Source of the DNA: Streptomyces sp. NK08204
GTDB taxonomy: Bacteria; Actinomycetota; Actinomycetes; Streptomycetales; Streptomycetaceae
Assembly: GCF_020400585.1 (NCBI RefSeq)
Contig: NZ_JAINVF010000014.1
Location: 110,706-174,705, forward strand
Length of the DNA stretch: 64,000 bases
Reading direction: 5' to 3'
In this document: positions 8,674-21,434 of the stretch, piece by piece
Position numbering within the stretch: position 1 is the stretch's first letter
Layout of the letters: each line of letters begins with the position of its first letter
The notes under the pieces: generated by a model
Databases searched by the model: none
The model's input: the letters and a program-made list of their open reading frames with translations, nothing else
Told to the model about the DNA's origin: nothing
Made by a program: the position numbers and the translations under genes

Positions 8674-8704
8674 AGGCCCGGCACCCCGAAGGGACACCGG
8701 GCCT
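8674..8704 (-). terminator. Terminator-like hairpin downstream of metK
   Basis: AGGCCCGG (8674-8681) pairs with CCGGGCCT (8697-8704), and the inner bases can extend the stem with GC and GT pairs. It begins just after the metK stop in the minus direction and separates metK from priA. No T-run, as usual in Streptomyces. Confidence 0.65.
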
Positions 8705-8725
8705 CGCTGGGCGTTCGTGGTGGGC

Positions 8726-9934
8726 TTACAGGCCCGCGGCCTTGCGCAGGGCGTCCACGCGGTCGGTGCGCTCCCAGGTGAAGTCGGGCAGCTCGCGGCC
8801 GAAGTGGCCGTAGGCGGCGGTCCGGGAGTAGATGGGGCGCAGCAGGTCGAGGTCACGGATGATCGCGGCCGGGCGCAGGTCGAAGACCTCGTCGATGGCC
8901 TTCTCGATCCTCTCGGTGTCGACCTTGTGGGTGCCGAAGGTCTCGACGAACAGGCCGACAGGCTCGGCCTTGCCGATCGCATAGGCGACCTGGACCTCGC
9001 AGCGGGCGGCGAGGCCGGCCGCGACGACGTTCTTGGCGACCCAGCGCATCGCGTAGGCGGCCGAGCGGTCGACCTTGGACGGGTCCTTGCCGGAGAAGGC
9101 GCCGCCGCCGTGGCGGGCCATGCCTCCGTAGGTGTCGATGATGATCTTGCGGCCGGTCAGGCCGGCGTCACCCATCGGACCGCCGATCTCGAAGCGGCCG
9201 GTCGGGTTGACCAGCAGGCGGTAGCCCTCGGTGTCCAGCTTGATGCCGTCGTCGAGCAGCGCCTTCAGCTCGGGCTCCACGACGAACTCGCGGATGTCGG
9301 GGGCGAGGAGGGACTCCAGGTCGATGTCCGAGGCGTGCTGGGAGGAGACGACCACGGTGTCCAGGCGGACCGCCTTGTCGCCGTCGTACTCGATGGTGAC
9401 CTGGGTCTTGCCGTCCGGGCGCAGGTAGGGGATGGTGCCGTTCTTGCGGACCTCGGACAGGCGCGCCGACAGACGGTGCGCGAGGAAGATCGGCAGCGGC
9501 ATGAACGTCGGCGTCTCGTCCGTCGCGTAGCCGAACATCAGGCCCTGGTCGCCCGCGCCCTGCCGGTCCAGCTCGTCCTCGTCACCCTCGACCCGGGACT
9601 CGTACGCCGTGTCGACACCCTGCGCGATGTCCGGGGACTGCGCGCCGATCGAGACCGAAACGCCACAGGAAGCGCCGTCGAAGCCCTTCTTCGAGGAGTC
9701 GTAGCCGATCTCGAGGATCTTGTTGCGGACGAGGGTCGCGATGTCCGCGTACGCCTTGGTCGTGACCTCGCCGGCCACGTGCACCAGGCCGGTGGTGATC
9801 AGAGTCTCGACCGCGACGCGCGAGGACGGGTCCTCGCGCAGCAGCGCGTCGAGGATGGTGTCGCTGATCTGGTCAGCGATCTTGTCGGGGTGACCCTCGG
9901 TCACGGACTCCGAGGTGAACAGGCGACGGGACAC
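8726..9934 (-). CDS. metK: S-adenosylmethionine synthetase
   Basis: A 402-residue enzyme that makes S-adenosylmethionine from methionine and ATP. It shows SESVTEGHPDK at the N-terminus (ATP site), GAGDQGLMFGYATDE mid-protein, and the glycine-rich GGGAFSGKDPSKVDRS loop. The length is standard. I chose the GTG at 9934 (protein start SRRLFTSESV), which has AGGGAG five bases upstream; a start 17 codons earlier is open but not family-like. The 264-base upstream gap to coaBC probably carries its promoter. The product feeds the many methyltransferases of the cell, including rsmB here. Confidence 0.97.
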   Translation of the reverse strand: MSRRLFTSESVTEGHPDKIADQISDTILDALLREDPSSRVAVETLITTGLVHVAGEVTTKAYADIATLVRNKILEIGYDSSKKGFDGASCGVSVSIGAQSPDIAQGVDTAYESRVEGDEDELDRQGAGDQGLMFGYATDETPTFMPLPIFLAHRLSARLSEVRKNGTIPYLRPDGKTQVTIEYDGDKAVRLDTVVVSSQHASDIDLESLLAPDIREFVVEPELKALLDDGIKLDTEGYRLLVNPTGRFEIGGPMGDAGLTGRKIIIDTYGGMARHGGGAFSGKDPSKVDRSAAYAMRWVAKNVVAAGLAARCEVQVAYAIGKAEPVGLFVETFGTHKVDTERIEKAIDEVFDLRPAAIIRDLDLLRPIYSRTAAYGHFGRELPDFTWERTDRVDALRKAAGL

Positions 9935-10198
9935 AACGCTCCCTGGGGTTGCAGCGGCTGCTGGCTGATCATTGACGGACGACACGGGGGGCTGCGCCCG
10001 GCGTCGTCCGGGAACAGTTTATCGGTCGCACTCGGCCGCCGGTTCACGTGTCTCGCCTCTTGGGAGCGCTGTGACCTGCGGCACGGGCATTCTGCACAAT
10101 CGTGCGCGGCCTTGGCCAGAGGCGCCCCGCGAACATGACCGGTCCGGAGCAAGAGGCCGGACGGACCGCAGACCCCGGACCTGACGGCCTGAACCGCG

Positions 10199-11401
10199 TC
10201 AGGCCAGGCGGGCGGCGACGAGGTCCCAGACGACGTCGGCGAGCGCCTCCTTGGGACCGTGCGGGACGGGCGTGTCACTGCCGTCGGCGCCCAGTACGAC
10301 CGCCTCGTTCTCCTCCGCGCCGAAGGTCTTGCTCTCGCCCACCTCGTTGACCACGAGGAGGTCGCAGCCCTTGCGGGCCAGCTTGGCCCGGCCGTTGGCG
10401 AGGACGTCGTCGGTCTCGGCGGCGAAGCCGACGACGACCTGTCCGGGGTGGGCGCGCTCGGCCGAGATCTCCGCGAGGACGTCGGGATTGCGCACCAGGA
10501 CGATCGGATCGGGGTCCTTGCCGTCCTTCTTCTTGATCTTGCCGGCCGCGTACGCCGCCGGGCGGAAGTCCGCGACGGCGGCGGCCATGACGACGGCGTC
10601 GGCGTCCGCCGCGGCCTTGAGGACGGCCTCGCGGAGCTGGACGGCGGTGCCGACCGGGACGACGTCCACGCCGGCCGGGTCGGGCAGCGTGGAGTTGGCG
10701 GCGATCAGCGTCACCCGGGCGCCGCGGGCCGCGGCCGTGCGGGCGAGGGCGTAGCCCTGCTTGCCGGAGGAGCGGTTGCCGAGGAAGCGGACCGGGTCCA
10801 GGGGCTCGCGGGTGCCGCCCGCGGAGACGACGACATGGCGGCCGACGAGGTCGGGCGTGGTGACGCCGCGGGCCAGCACCCGGCGGCAGACCTCGAAGAT
10901 CTCCGCCGGGTCGGGGAGCCGGCCCTTGCCGGTGTCGACACCGGTGAGACGGCCGACCGCGGGCTCGATGACGACCGCGCCGCGCCGGCGCAGGGTGGCC
11001 ACGTTCTCCTGGGTGGCCGGGTGCTCCCACATCTCGGTGTGCATCGCCGGGGCGAAGACCACCGGGCAGCGGGCCGTGAGGAGGGTGTTGGTCAGCAGGT
11101 CGTCCGCGAGGCCGTGGGCCGCCTTGGCGAGCATGTCGGCGGTCGCAGGCGCCACCACGACGAGGTCGGCGTGCTGCCCGATGCGGACGTGCGGGACCTC
11201 GTGGACGTCGTCCCAGACCTCGGTGGAGACCGGGTTGCCGGACAGGGCGGACCAGGTGGCGGCGCCGACGAAGTGCAGGGCGGAGGCGGTGGGCACGACG
11301 CGGACGTCGTGACCCGACTCCGTGAGCCTCCTCAGCAGCTCGCACGCCTTGTACGCGGCGATGCCGCCACTGACCCCCAGAACGACCTTGGGCTTGTCCA
11401 C
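10199..11401 (-). CDS. coaBC: Bifunctional phosphopantothenoylcysteine decarboxylase / phosphopantothenate-cysteine ligase
   Basis: A 400-residue CoaBC (Dfp) protein catalysing two consecutive steps of coenzyme A synthesis. The N-terminal flavoprotein decarboxylase half begins with LGVSGGIAAYKACELLRRL and has the PAMHTEMW segment (usually PAMN). The C-terminal ligase half contains VVSAGGTREPLDPVRFLGN and the lysine-rich KIKKKDGKDP loop. The GTG at 11401 has GGGGAG five bases upstream and is preferred over the ATG at 11422. It lies downstream of rpoZ, separated from it by a strong hairpin. Confidence 0.96.
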   Translation of the reverse strand: MDKPKVVLGVSGGIAAYKACELLRRLTESGHDVRVVPTASALHFVGAATWSALSGNPVSTEVWDDVHEVPHVRIGQHADLVVVAPATADMLAKAAHGLADDLLTNTLLTARCPVVFAPAMHTEMWEHPATQENVATLRRRGAVVIEPAVGRLTGVDTGKGRLPDPAEIFEVCRRVLARGVTTPDLVGRHVVVSAGGTREPLDPVRFLGNRSSGKQGYALARTAAARGARVTLIAANSTLPDPAGVDVVPVGTAVQLREAVLKAAADADAVVMAAAVADFRPAAYAAGKIKKKDGKDPDPIVLVRNPDVLAEISAERAHPGQVVVGFAAETDDVLANGRAKLARKGCDLLVVNEVGESKTFGAEENEAVVLGADGSDTPVPHGPKEALADVVWDLVAARLA

Positions 11402-11441
11402 CGTCTCTCCCCGGCTCGGCAACCTACGAGTCCATCAGACA

Positions 11442-11476
11442 CCACAGGCCCGGCAGTCGTGCTGCCGGGCCTGTGG
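11442..11476 (-). terminator. Perfect 15-bp hairpin between rpoZ and coaBC
   Basis: Arms 11442-11456 and 11462-11476 are perfect inverted repeats of 15 bases around a 5-base loop. It lies between the rpoZ stop and the coaBC start on the minus strand, so it should terminate or attenuate rpoZ transcripts before coaBC. No T-run. Confidence 0.75.
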
Positions 11477-11513
11477 AAAAGTCAACCGCGATCTGAAAGT
11501 ACTACTGCGAGTA

Positions 11514-11786
11514 CTACTGGGCCGGGCCCTCGATGGCCTCGGACGTCAGCAGACCGGCGTTGATCTCGCGCAGGGCGATCGAGAGCGGCTTCTCGTGAAC
11601 GTGGGTGTCGACGAGCGGACCGACGTACTCGAGGAGGCCCTCGCCCAGCTGGGAGTAGTACGCGTTGATCTGGCGGGCACGCTTGGCCGCGTAGATCACG
11701 AGGCTGTACTTGGAGTCGGTGGCCTCAAGCAACTCGTCGATCGGCGGGTTGATGATGCCCTCGGGCGCGGTGATGGAAGAGGACAC
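11514..11786 (-). CDS. rpoZ: RNA polymerase omega subunit
   Basis: A 90-residue small subunit of RNA polymerase that helps fold and assemble beta-prime. It has the omega pattern of an N-terminal INPPIDELLEATDSKYSLV, then the helix AAKRARQINAYY. The C-terminal part KPLSIALREINAGLL is typical of actinobacterial omega. It lies 38 bases downstream of gmk on the same strand; gmk-rpoZ adjacency is widespread in bacteria. Confidence 0.96.
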   Translation of the reverse strand: MSSSITAPEGIINPPIDELLEATDSKYSLVIYAAKRARQINAYYSQLGEGLLEYVGPLVDTHVHEKPLSIALREINAGLLTSEAIEGPAQ

Positions 11787-11824
11787 GCTCTACCTTCCGA
11801 AAGAGGGGAAAAGATCAGACACAA

Positions 11825-12382
11825 TCACACAACGTCCATCAAGGCTAGCAGCTCACGCGCCACGCCCTCGACGGAGGTGTTGACCAGGGTCACGTCGAAC
11901 TCCGGCTCGGCCGCCAGCTCGGTCCTGGCCGCCTCCAGGCGGCGCTCGATGACCTCGGGCGGCTCGGTGCCCCGACCGGTGAGCCTGCGCACCAGCTCGT
12001 CCCAGGAGGGCGGAGCCAGGAACACCAGCTGGGCCTCGGACATGGACTCACGGACCTGCCGGGCGCCCTGGAGGTCGATCTCCAGCAGGACGGGCTCGCC
12101 GTTCTCCAGTCGCTCCTGCACGGCCGCACGGGGCGTGCCGTAGCGGTTGCCGGCGAACTCGGCCCACTCCAGCAGCTCACCGTTGGCGATCAGCTTGTCC
12201 ATCTCCTCGTCGGTGACGAAGAAGTAGTGGACTCCGTGCCGCTCGCCGGGGCGGGGGCTGCGGGTGGTGGCCGACACCGAGAGCCAGACCTCGGGGTGTT
12301 CCTTGCGCATATGGGCGACGACCGTGCTCTTGCCGACCCCCGAGGGGCCGGAGAGCACGGTCAGCCGCGGACGTTCACTCAT
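11825..12382 (-). CDS. gmk: Guanylate kinase
   Basis: A 185-residue enzyme phosphorylating GMP to GDP with ATP. The P-loop GPSGVGKST lies at residues 12-20. GMP-binding segments VSATTRSPRPGE and the GVHYFF/YGTPRAAV blocks follow. Length and order are normal. It sits between the integration host factor gene and rpoZ on the same strand, linking purine nucleotide supply with transcription genes. Confidence 0.97.
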   Translation of the reverse strand: MSERPRLTVLSGPSGVGKSTVVAHMRKEHPEVWLSVSATTRSPRPGERHGVHYFFVTDEEMDKLIANGELLEWAEFAGNRYGTPRAAVQERLENGEPVLLEIDLQGARQVRESMSEAQLVFLAPPSWDELVRRLTGRGTEPPEVIERRLEAARTELAAEPEFDVTLVNTSVEGVARELLALMDVV

Positions 12383-12442
12383 GCAGCGATTATTCCAGCA
12401 ATCCCGGAGTGCCCGGGACTCCCGGTCGGGCGGGACCCGGAC

Positions 12443-12766
12443 TCAGGAGCCGGTGCTGCCGAACTCACGCTCCAGGGAAGCGATCTGGTTGGAACCGAGA
12501 CCACGCACGCGGCGGCTCTCGGAGATGCCCAGACGCTCCATGATCTGCTTGGCGCGGACCTTGCCCACGCCCGGAAGGGACTCCAGCAGGGCCGAGACCT
12601 TCATCTTGCCGATGACGTCGTTCTCCTGGCCCTGCTTGATGACCTCGTGCAGGGAGGCGCCGGAGTGCTTGAGTCGATTCTTGACCTCGGCCCGCTCCCG
12701 GCGAGCCGCGGCGGCCTTTTCGAGCGCGGCTGCGCGCTGTTCAGGGGTAAGGGGCGGAAGAGCCAC
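12443..12766 (-). CDS. sihF: Actinobacterial integration host factor (sIHF/mIHF)
   Basis: A 107-residue nucleoid-associated protein of the actinobacterial IHF family, unrelated in sequence to proteobacterial IHF. The N-terminus is a long basic helix (PPLTPEQRAAALEKAAAARR). It is followed by a helix-two turns-helix fold containing LLESLPGVGKVRAKQIMERL, a DNA-backbone-binding signature. It binds DNA largely without sequence specificity, affects supercoiling and, in S. coelicolor, sporulation and antibiotic production. I chose the GTG at 12766, which matches the known length; the in-frame upstream codons are not conserved. It is followed by gmk after about 60 bases. Confidence 0.95.
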   Translation of the reverse strand: MALPPLTPEQRAAALEKAAAARRERAEVKNRLKHSGASLHEVIKQGQENDVIGKMKVSALLESLPGVGKVRAKQIMERLGISESRRVRGLGSNQIASLEREFGSTGS

Positions 12767-12856
12767 GCCTACGTCACCTCGGATGTCGAACTGTCGGATA
12801 CGGACCGGTGAGGAACCTAGTCGCCCCACACCTGGGGAGCTACGAGCAACACACTT

Positions 12857-12922
12857 CGCCCGCTCTCCCCCACTGCCTTGAGGGCGTGGGAGGTGCCCCC
12901 ACTGCTCGGAGACTAGCGGGCA
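12857..12922. repeat. Streptomyces-type intergenic palindromic repeat
   Basis: Flanking CGCCCGCT (12857-12864) and AGCGGGCA (12915-12922) are near-perfect inverted repeats. Inside are two direct copies of CCCCCACTGC (12867-12876 and 12896-12905) and a central GTGGGAGG that can pair with either CCCAC. The CTCCCCCACT...GTGGGAGGTGCCCCCACT layout resembles a small palindromic element common between Streptomyces genes. It lies in the 280-bp gap upstream of the integration host factor gene. No coding capacity. Confidence 0.6.
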
Positions 12923-13044
12923 AGCGCGCCGGAGTCAGCGAGAACAGCGGAAAAGTCCTGGTCAGCCTCCGTCAGGCCGGACATTTCAGACATATTGCCC
13001 TCGATTTGGGAAAGTATCCACCCTCACATCGCCCCCGCGCGGAC

Positions 13045-13895
13045 TCAGGAGGCGCCGACAGCGGTCCCGATCTCCTCGGCGAAGCGCTCGGCCGCCGCGC
13101 GCAGCGCCCCGACCTCGGGACCGTGACGCAGAACACCCCGGCTGACGTTCGGGACGACGTTGTGCAGCGCGGACCCGAAGACCTTGGGCAGGTCCGCCGG
13201 CGTCGCCCCCTGCGCCCCGACGCCGGGTGCGAGCAGTGGACCGTTGATGTCGAGGTCGTACGACGACAGGTCGCCGACCGTGGCGCCCACGACGGCCCCG
13301 AAGGAGCCCAGCGGCTCCTCCCCCGCGTTCTCGGCCGCCAGGTGGCGCAGCATGGTCGCGCCCACGTTCCGGCCGTCCGCGCGGACGGCGTGCTGCACCT
13401 CGGGACCCTCCGGGTTCGAGGTCAGGGCCAGCACGAACAGGCCGGCGCCGCTCTCCCTGGCCAGCGCGACGGCCGGGCTGAGCGAGCCGTAGCCGAGGTA
13501 GGGCGAGACGGTGAGGGCGTCGGAGAACAGCGGGGCGCCGGGGCGCAGGAAGGCCTCGGCGTAGCCGGCCATGGTGGAGCCGATGTCTCCGCGCTTGGCG
13601 TCCATCACGATCAGGGTGCCCGCCTCGCGCGCCTCCTGGACCACCTTCTCCAGGACGGCGACGCCGCGCGAGCCGAACCGCTCGAAGAACGCGCTCTGCG
13701 GCTTCATCACGGCGACCCGGTCGGCCACCGCCTCGACGACCGTGCGGCTGAACCGCTCCAGACCGGCCACGTCGTCGTCCAGGCCCCACTCAGCGAGCAG
13801 GGAGGCGTGCGGGTCGATGCCGACGCACAGCGGGCCGCGCTCGTCCATGGCGCGGCGCAGCCGGGCGCCGAAGGGCTCGTACGGGGTCGTGCTGG

Positions 13896-13899
<4 letters not shown>
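13045..13899 (-). CDS. pyrF: Orotidine 5'-phosphate decarboxylase (type 2)
   Basis: A 284-residue enzyme that decarboxylates OMP to UMP, the last step of de novo pyrimidine synthesis. The catalytic lysine region is VMDAKRGDIGSTM, and LCVGIDPH is near the N-terminus. The Pro-x-Leu-Gly region SPYLGYGSL is also present; together these fit the longer type 2 subfamily. Its ATG overlaps the pyrD stop as ATGA, so translation is coupled. It is the last pyr gene in the series before the integration host factor gene. Confidence 0.96.
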
Positions 13900-15002
<1,103 letters not shown>

Positions 15003-15028
15003 CTCGGAAAAGTCCTCGGGTCCTCATG

Positions 15029-15062
15029 ACGAGGGGGACACCGTTTCCGGTGTCCCCCTCGT
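15029..15062 (-). terminator. Perfect 15-bp hairpin between carB and pyrD
   Basis: Arms 15029-15043 and 15048-15062 are perfectly complementary around a four-base loop that reads GAAA on the minus strand, a stable GNRA tetraloop. It begins six bases past the carB stop and ends 26 bases before the pyrD start. It looks like an intrinsic terminator without a T-run, or a processing/attenuation stem inside the pyrimidine cluster. Confidence 0.75.
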
Positions 15063-15067
15063 GGCTG

Positions 15068-18368
<3,301 letters not shown>

Positions 18369-18376
<8 letters not shown>

Positions 18377-19511
18377 GCTGGCCCTCCATCAGGGAAACGA
18401 AGCGGTCGAACAGGTAGGCGGCGTCGTGCGGGCCCGCTGCCGCTTCGGGGTGGTACTGGACGGAGAAGGCCGGCTGGTCGAGCAGCTGCAGCCCCTCCAC
18501 TACGTTGTCGTTCAGACAGACGTGAGAGACCTCGGCGCGGCCGAACTTCGTCTCACTGACCTTGTCGAGCGGGGCGTCCACGGCGAAGCCGTGGTTGTGC
18601 GCGGTGACCTCGACCTTGCCGGTCGTACGGTCCTGGACCGGCTGGTTGATGCCGCGGTGGCCGTACTTCAGCTTGTAGGTGCCGAAGCCGAGGGCGCGGC
18701 CGAGGATCTGGTTGCCGAAGCAGATGCCGAACAGGGGCGTCCTGCGCTCCAGGACGGCGGTCATCAGGGCCACGGGGCCGTCCGCGGTGGCCGGGTCGCC
18801 GGGACCGTTGGAGAAGAACACACCGTCGGGATCGACGGCGTAGACGTCCTCCACGGAGGCCGTGGCCGGCAGGACGTGCACCTCGATGCCCCGCTCGGCC
18901 ATGCGGTGCGGGGTCATGCCCTTGATACCGAGGTCGACGGCGGCGACGGTGAAGCGCTTCTCGCCGATCGCGGGGACGACGTACGCCTCCTTGGTCGCGA
19001 CCTCCTCGTAGAGGCTCGCGCCCTTCATGTGCGGCTGGGCCTGCACGCGCTCCAGCAGCTCGGCCTCGGCGGCGATCGCCTCACCGGAGAAGATGCCGGC
19101 GCGCATGGAGCCGCGCTCGCGCAGGTGGCGGGTGAGGGCGCGGGTGTCGATCCCGGAGATGCCGACCACGCCCTGGGCGGCCAGCTCGTCGTCCAGGGAG
19201 CGCTTGGCGCGCCAGTTGGACGGCACGCGTGCGGGGTCGCGCACGACGTAGCCGGAGACCCAGATGCGGCTCGACTCGTCGTCCTCGTCGTTCCAGCCGG
19301 TGTTGCCGATCTGCGGCGCGGTCGCCACGACGATCTGGCGGTCGTAGGACGGGTCGGTGAGGGTTTCCTGGTAGCCGGTCATGCCGGTGGAGAACACGGC
19401 CTCGCCGAAGGTCTCCCCCACGGCCCCGTAGGCCCGGCCGCGGAAGGTGCGGCCGTCCTCCAGGACGAGTACGGCGGGAACCCTGGCAGTTCCCCTGGTG
19501 GAGGTCGTCAT
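18369..19511 (-). CDS. carA: Carbamoyl-phosphate synthase small subunit (glutaminase)
   Basis: A 380-residue glutamine amidotransferase subunit supplying ammonia to CarB. The N-terminal CPSase small domain contains VFSTGMTGYQETLTDPSY. The C-terminal class I glutaminase has the nucleophile in GICFGNQ, with NHGFAVD and the His/Glu pair in VQYHPEAAAGP. The ATG at 19511 overlaps the preceding gene's stop as ATGA, and carA in turn overlaps carB by eight bases, giving a chain of coupled genes. The length matches Streptomyces CarA. Confidence 0.97.
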
Positions 19512-20146
19512 CGTGCGCCTTCCGTGTCGTTGATCATGTCGTTCAGGGTGTCGACCCATGCGGCGTGCTCCGCGGCGTGGTCGGAGCGGAAGCCCGAGTC
19601 GATCAGTTTGTCGCCGTGTGCCCAGGTCACCACGAGCAGGCCGCCTTCGGTCAGCACCTTGCCGGCGATGCCCTTGTCCAGCCGGGCCCCGCGCAGTTGT
19701 GCGGCCGGGACGAAGAAGTCGGTCGCCCCGGGGCGTTCGACGTCCAGACCGGCCTCCGTGAGGGTCAGCTCGACACGACTGCGGGTGCCGAGGCCGTGGG
19801 CCACGATGCGGTCCAGCCACTGACCGGCGGTGGTGGAGCCGTGGTAGCGGCCACTCATGGTCAGTCTCGCCTCGCCGGGCCCGTCCGGCATTCCAGACAG
19901 CGGCGGCTTGCCGCCTCCGCCGAGGGTGGAGGCGGGAGACGGGCGGGTGGGCAGCTCGGGAAGGTCGCTCTGGAGGGTGCCGCGCCACTTCCAGCCCTCA
20001 CGCATCAGCCAGTAGACGAGCGCCACGAACAGGACGAGTCCGACGAGCCAGCCGATGCGGGCGCCCCAGTGGGTCACCGAGGCCGATCTCCTCTCGGCCG
20101 CCAGTCCCGTGGCGATTCCGGCTGCCAGCACAGTTGCAGGTGTCAC
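19508..20146 (-). CDS. PH-like domain membrane protein of unknown function in the pyr cluster
   Basis: A 212-residue predicted membrane protein with no known enzymatic motif. There is a short hydrophobic N-terminus and a clear transmembrane segment (about 29-48, WLVGLVLFVALVYWL). A Pro/Gly-rich linker leads to a C-terminal beta-rich domain beginning MSGRYHGSTTAGQWLDRI, which resembles bacterial PH-like domains. The GTG at 20146 overlaps the pyrC stop as GTGA and the stop overlaps the carA start as ATGA, so it is wedged and doubly coupled between two pyrimidine genes. I recall the same arrangement in other Streptomyces. Its role is unknown; membrane association is the only thing the sequence shows. 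Confidence 0.85.
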   Translation of the reverse strand: MTPATVLAAGIATGLAAERRSASVTHWGARIGWLVGLVLFVALVYWLMREGWKWRGTLQSDLPELPTRPSPASTLGGGGKPPLSGMPDGPGEARLTMSGRYHGSTTAGQWLDRIVAHGLGTRSRVELTLTEAGLDVERPGATDFFVPAAQLRGARLDKGIAGKVLTEGGLLVVTWAHGDKLIDSGFRSDHAAEHAAWVDTLNDMINDTEGAR

Positions 20147-21429
20147 GTGAGCTTCCCGTCGACGAGGGTGGCCTTCCCCCGCAGCCACGTGTGGGTCACA
20201 CGGCCCGGCAGCTCGCGTCCCTCGTAGGGCGTGTTGCGGCTGCGCGAGGCGAAGCCCGCGGGGTCCACCGAGCCACGGTATGCCGTGTCGACGAGCGTCA
20301 GGTTGGCGGGCTCACCAACCGAGACGGGACGGCCGTGCCCGGTGGCCTGCCCGATCTGCGCGGGCTTGAAGGACATGCGGTCGGCGACGCCCGCCCAGTC
20401 CAGCAGGCCGGTGTCGACCATGGTCTCCTGCACCACCGACAGGGCGGTCTCCAGGCCGACCATGCCCATGGCGGCGGCGGCCCACTCGCAGTCCTTGTCC
20501 TCGTGCGGGTGCGGGGCGTGGTCGGTGGCGACGATGTCGATCGTGCCGTCGGCCAGGGCCTCGCGCAGGGCCATCACGTCGCGCTCGGTGCGCAGCGGCG
20601 GGTTGACCTTGTAGACGGGGTTGTAGGTGCGCACCAGTTCGTCGGTGAGCAGGAGGTGGTGCGGGGTGACCTCGGCGGTGACCTGGATGCCGCGGGACTT
20701 GGCCCAGCGGACGATCTCCACGGAGCCGGCGGTCGACAGGTGGCAGATGTGGACGCGGGAGCCGACGTGGTCGGCGAGCAGCACGTCCCGGGCGATGATC
20801 GACTCCTCGGCGACGGCCGGCCAGCCGCCCAGGCCCAGCTCGGCGGAGACGACGCCCTCGTTCATCTGGGCGCCCTCGGTGAGCCGCGGCTCCTGCGCGT
20901 GCTGGGCGACGACGCCGCCGAAGGCCTTCACGTACTCCAGCGCCCGGCGCATGATCACGGCGTCGTCCACGCACTTGCCGTCGTCGGAGAAGACGGTGAC
21001 ACCGGCGGCGGACTCGTGCATGGCGCCCAGCTCGGCGAGCTTCCTGCCCTCCAGACCGACGGTGACGGCGCCGATGGGCTGCACGTCGCAGTAGCCGTGC
21101 TCGCGGCCGAGCCGCCAGACCTGCTCGACGACGCCGGCGGTGTCGGCGACCGGGAAGGTGTTGGCCATGGCGAAGACGGCCGTGTACCCGCCGGAGGCGG
21201 CGGCGCGGGTGCCGGTCAGGACGGTCTCGGAGTCCTCGCGGCCGGGCTCGCGCAGGTGGGTGTGCAGGTCGACCAGGCCCGGCAGGAGGACCTTGCCGCC
21301 GGCCTCGACGACCTCGGCGCCCTCGGCGCTGAGGCCGGTGCCGGTCCCGGCGATCGTCCCGCCGTCGATCAACACGTCCTGCGGCTCGCCGCCGAGTACC
21401 TTCGCACCACGGATCAGGATCTTGCTCAT
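20143..21429 (-). CDS. pyrC: Dihydroorotase
   Basis: A 428-residue class I dihydroorotase, a zinc amidohydrolase closing carbamoyl aspartate to dihydroorotate. The metal-binding HxH is in VDLHTHLREPGRED. Later ligands are in the ICHLSTAGSVEIVRWAK block and in the ATDHAPHPHEDK block with the catalytic Asp. The start MSKILIRGAKVLGGE is the family N-terminus. It follows pyrB after only five bases, and its stop overlaps the next gene's GTG. The full-length protein looks intact. Confidence 0.97.
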   Translation of the reverse strand: MSKILIRGAKVLGGEPQDVLIDGGTIAGTGTGLSAEGAEVVEAGGKVLLPGLVDLHTHLREPGREDSETVLTGTRAAASGGYTAVFAMANTFPVADTAGVVEQVWRLGREHGYCDVQPIGAVTVGLEGRKLAELGAMHESAAGVTVFSDDGKCVDDAVIMRRALEYVKAFGGVVAQHAQEPRLTEGAQMNEGVVSAELGLGGWPAVAEESIIARDVLLADHVGSRVHICHLSTAGSVEIVRWAKSRGIQVTAEVTPHHLLLTDELVRTYNPVYKVNPPLRTERDVMALREALADGTIDIVATDHAPHPHEDKDCEWAAAAMGMVGLETALSVVQETMVDTGLLDWAGVADRMSFKPAQIGQATGHGRPVSVGEPANLTLVDTAYRGSVDPAGFASRSRNTPYEGRELPGRVTHTWLRGKATLVDGKLT

Positions 21430-21434
21430 GGGGA

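Noticed and set aside
9935..10198. A possible SAM-responsive riboswitch upstream of metK
   Set aside because: I looked for the SAM-I and SAM-IV core sequences in the minus-strand leader and did not find a convincing arrangement; a covariance-model search would settle it.
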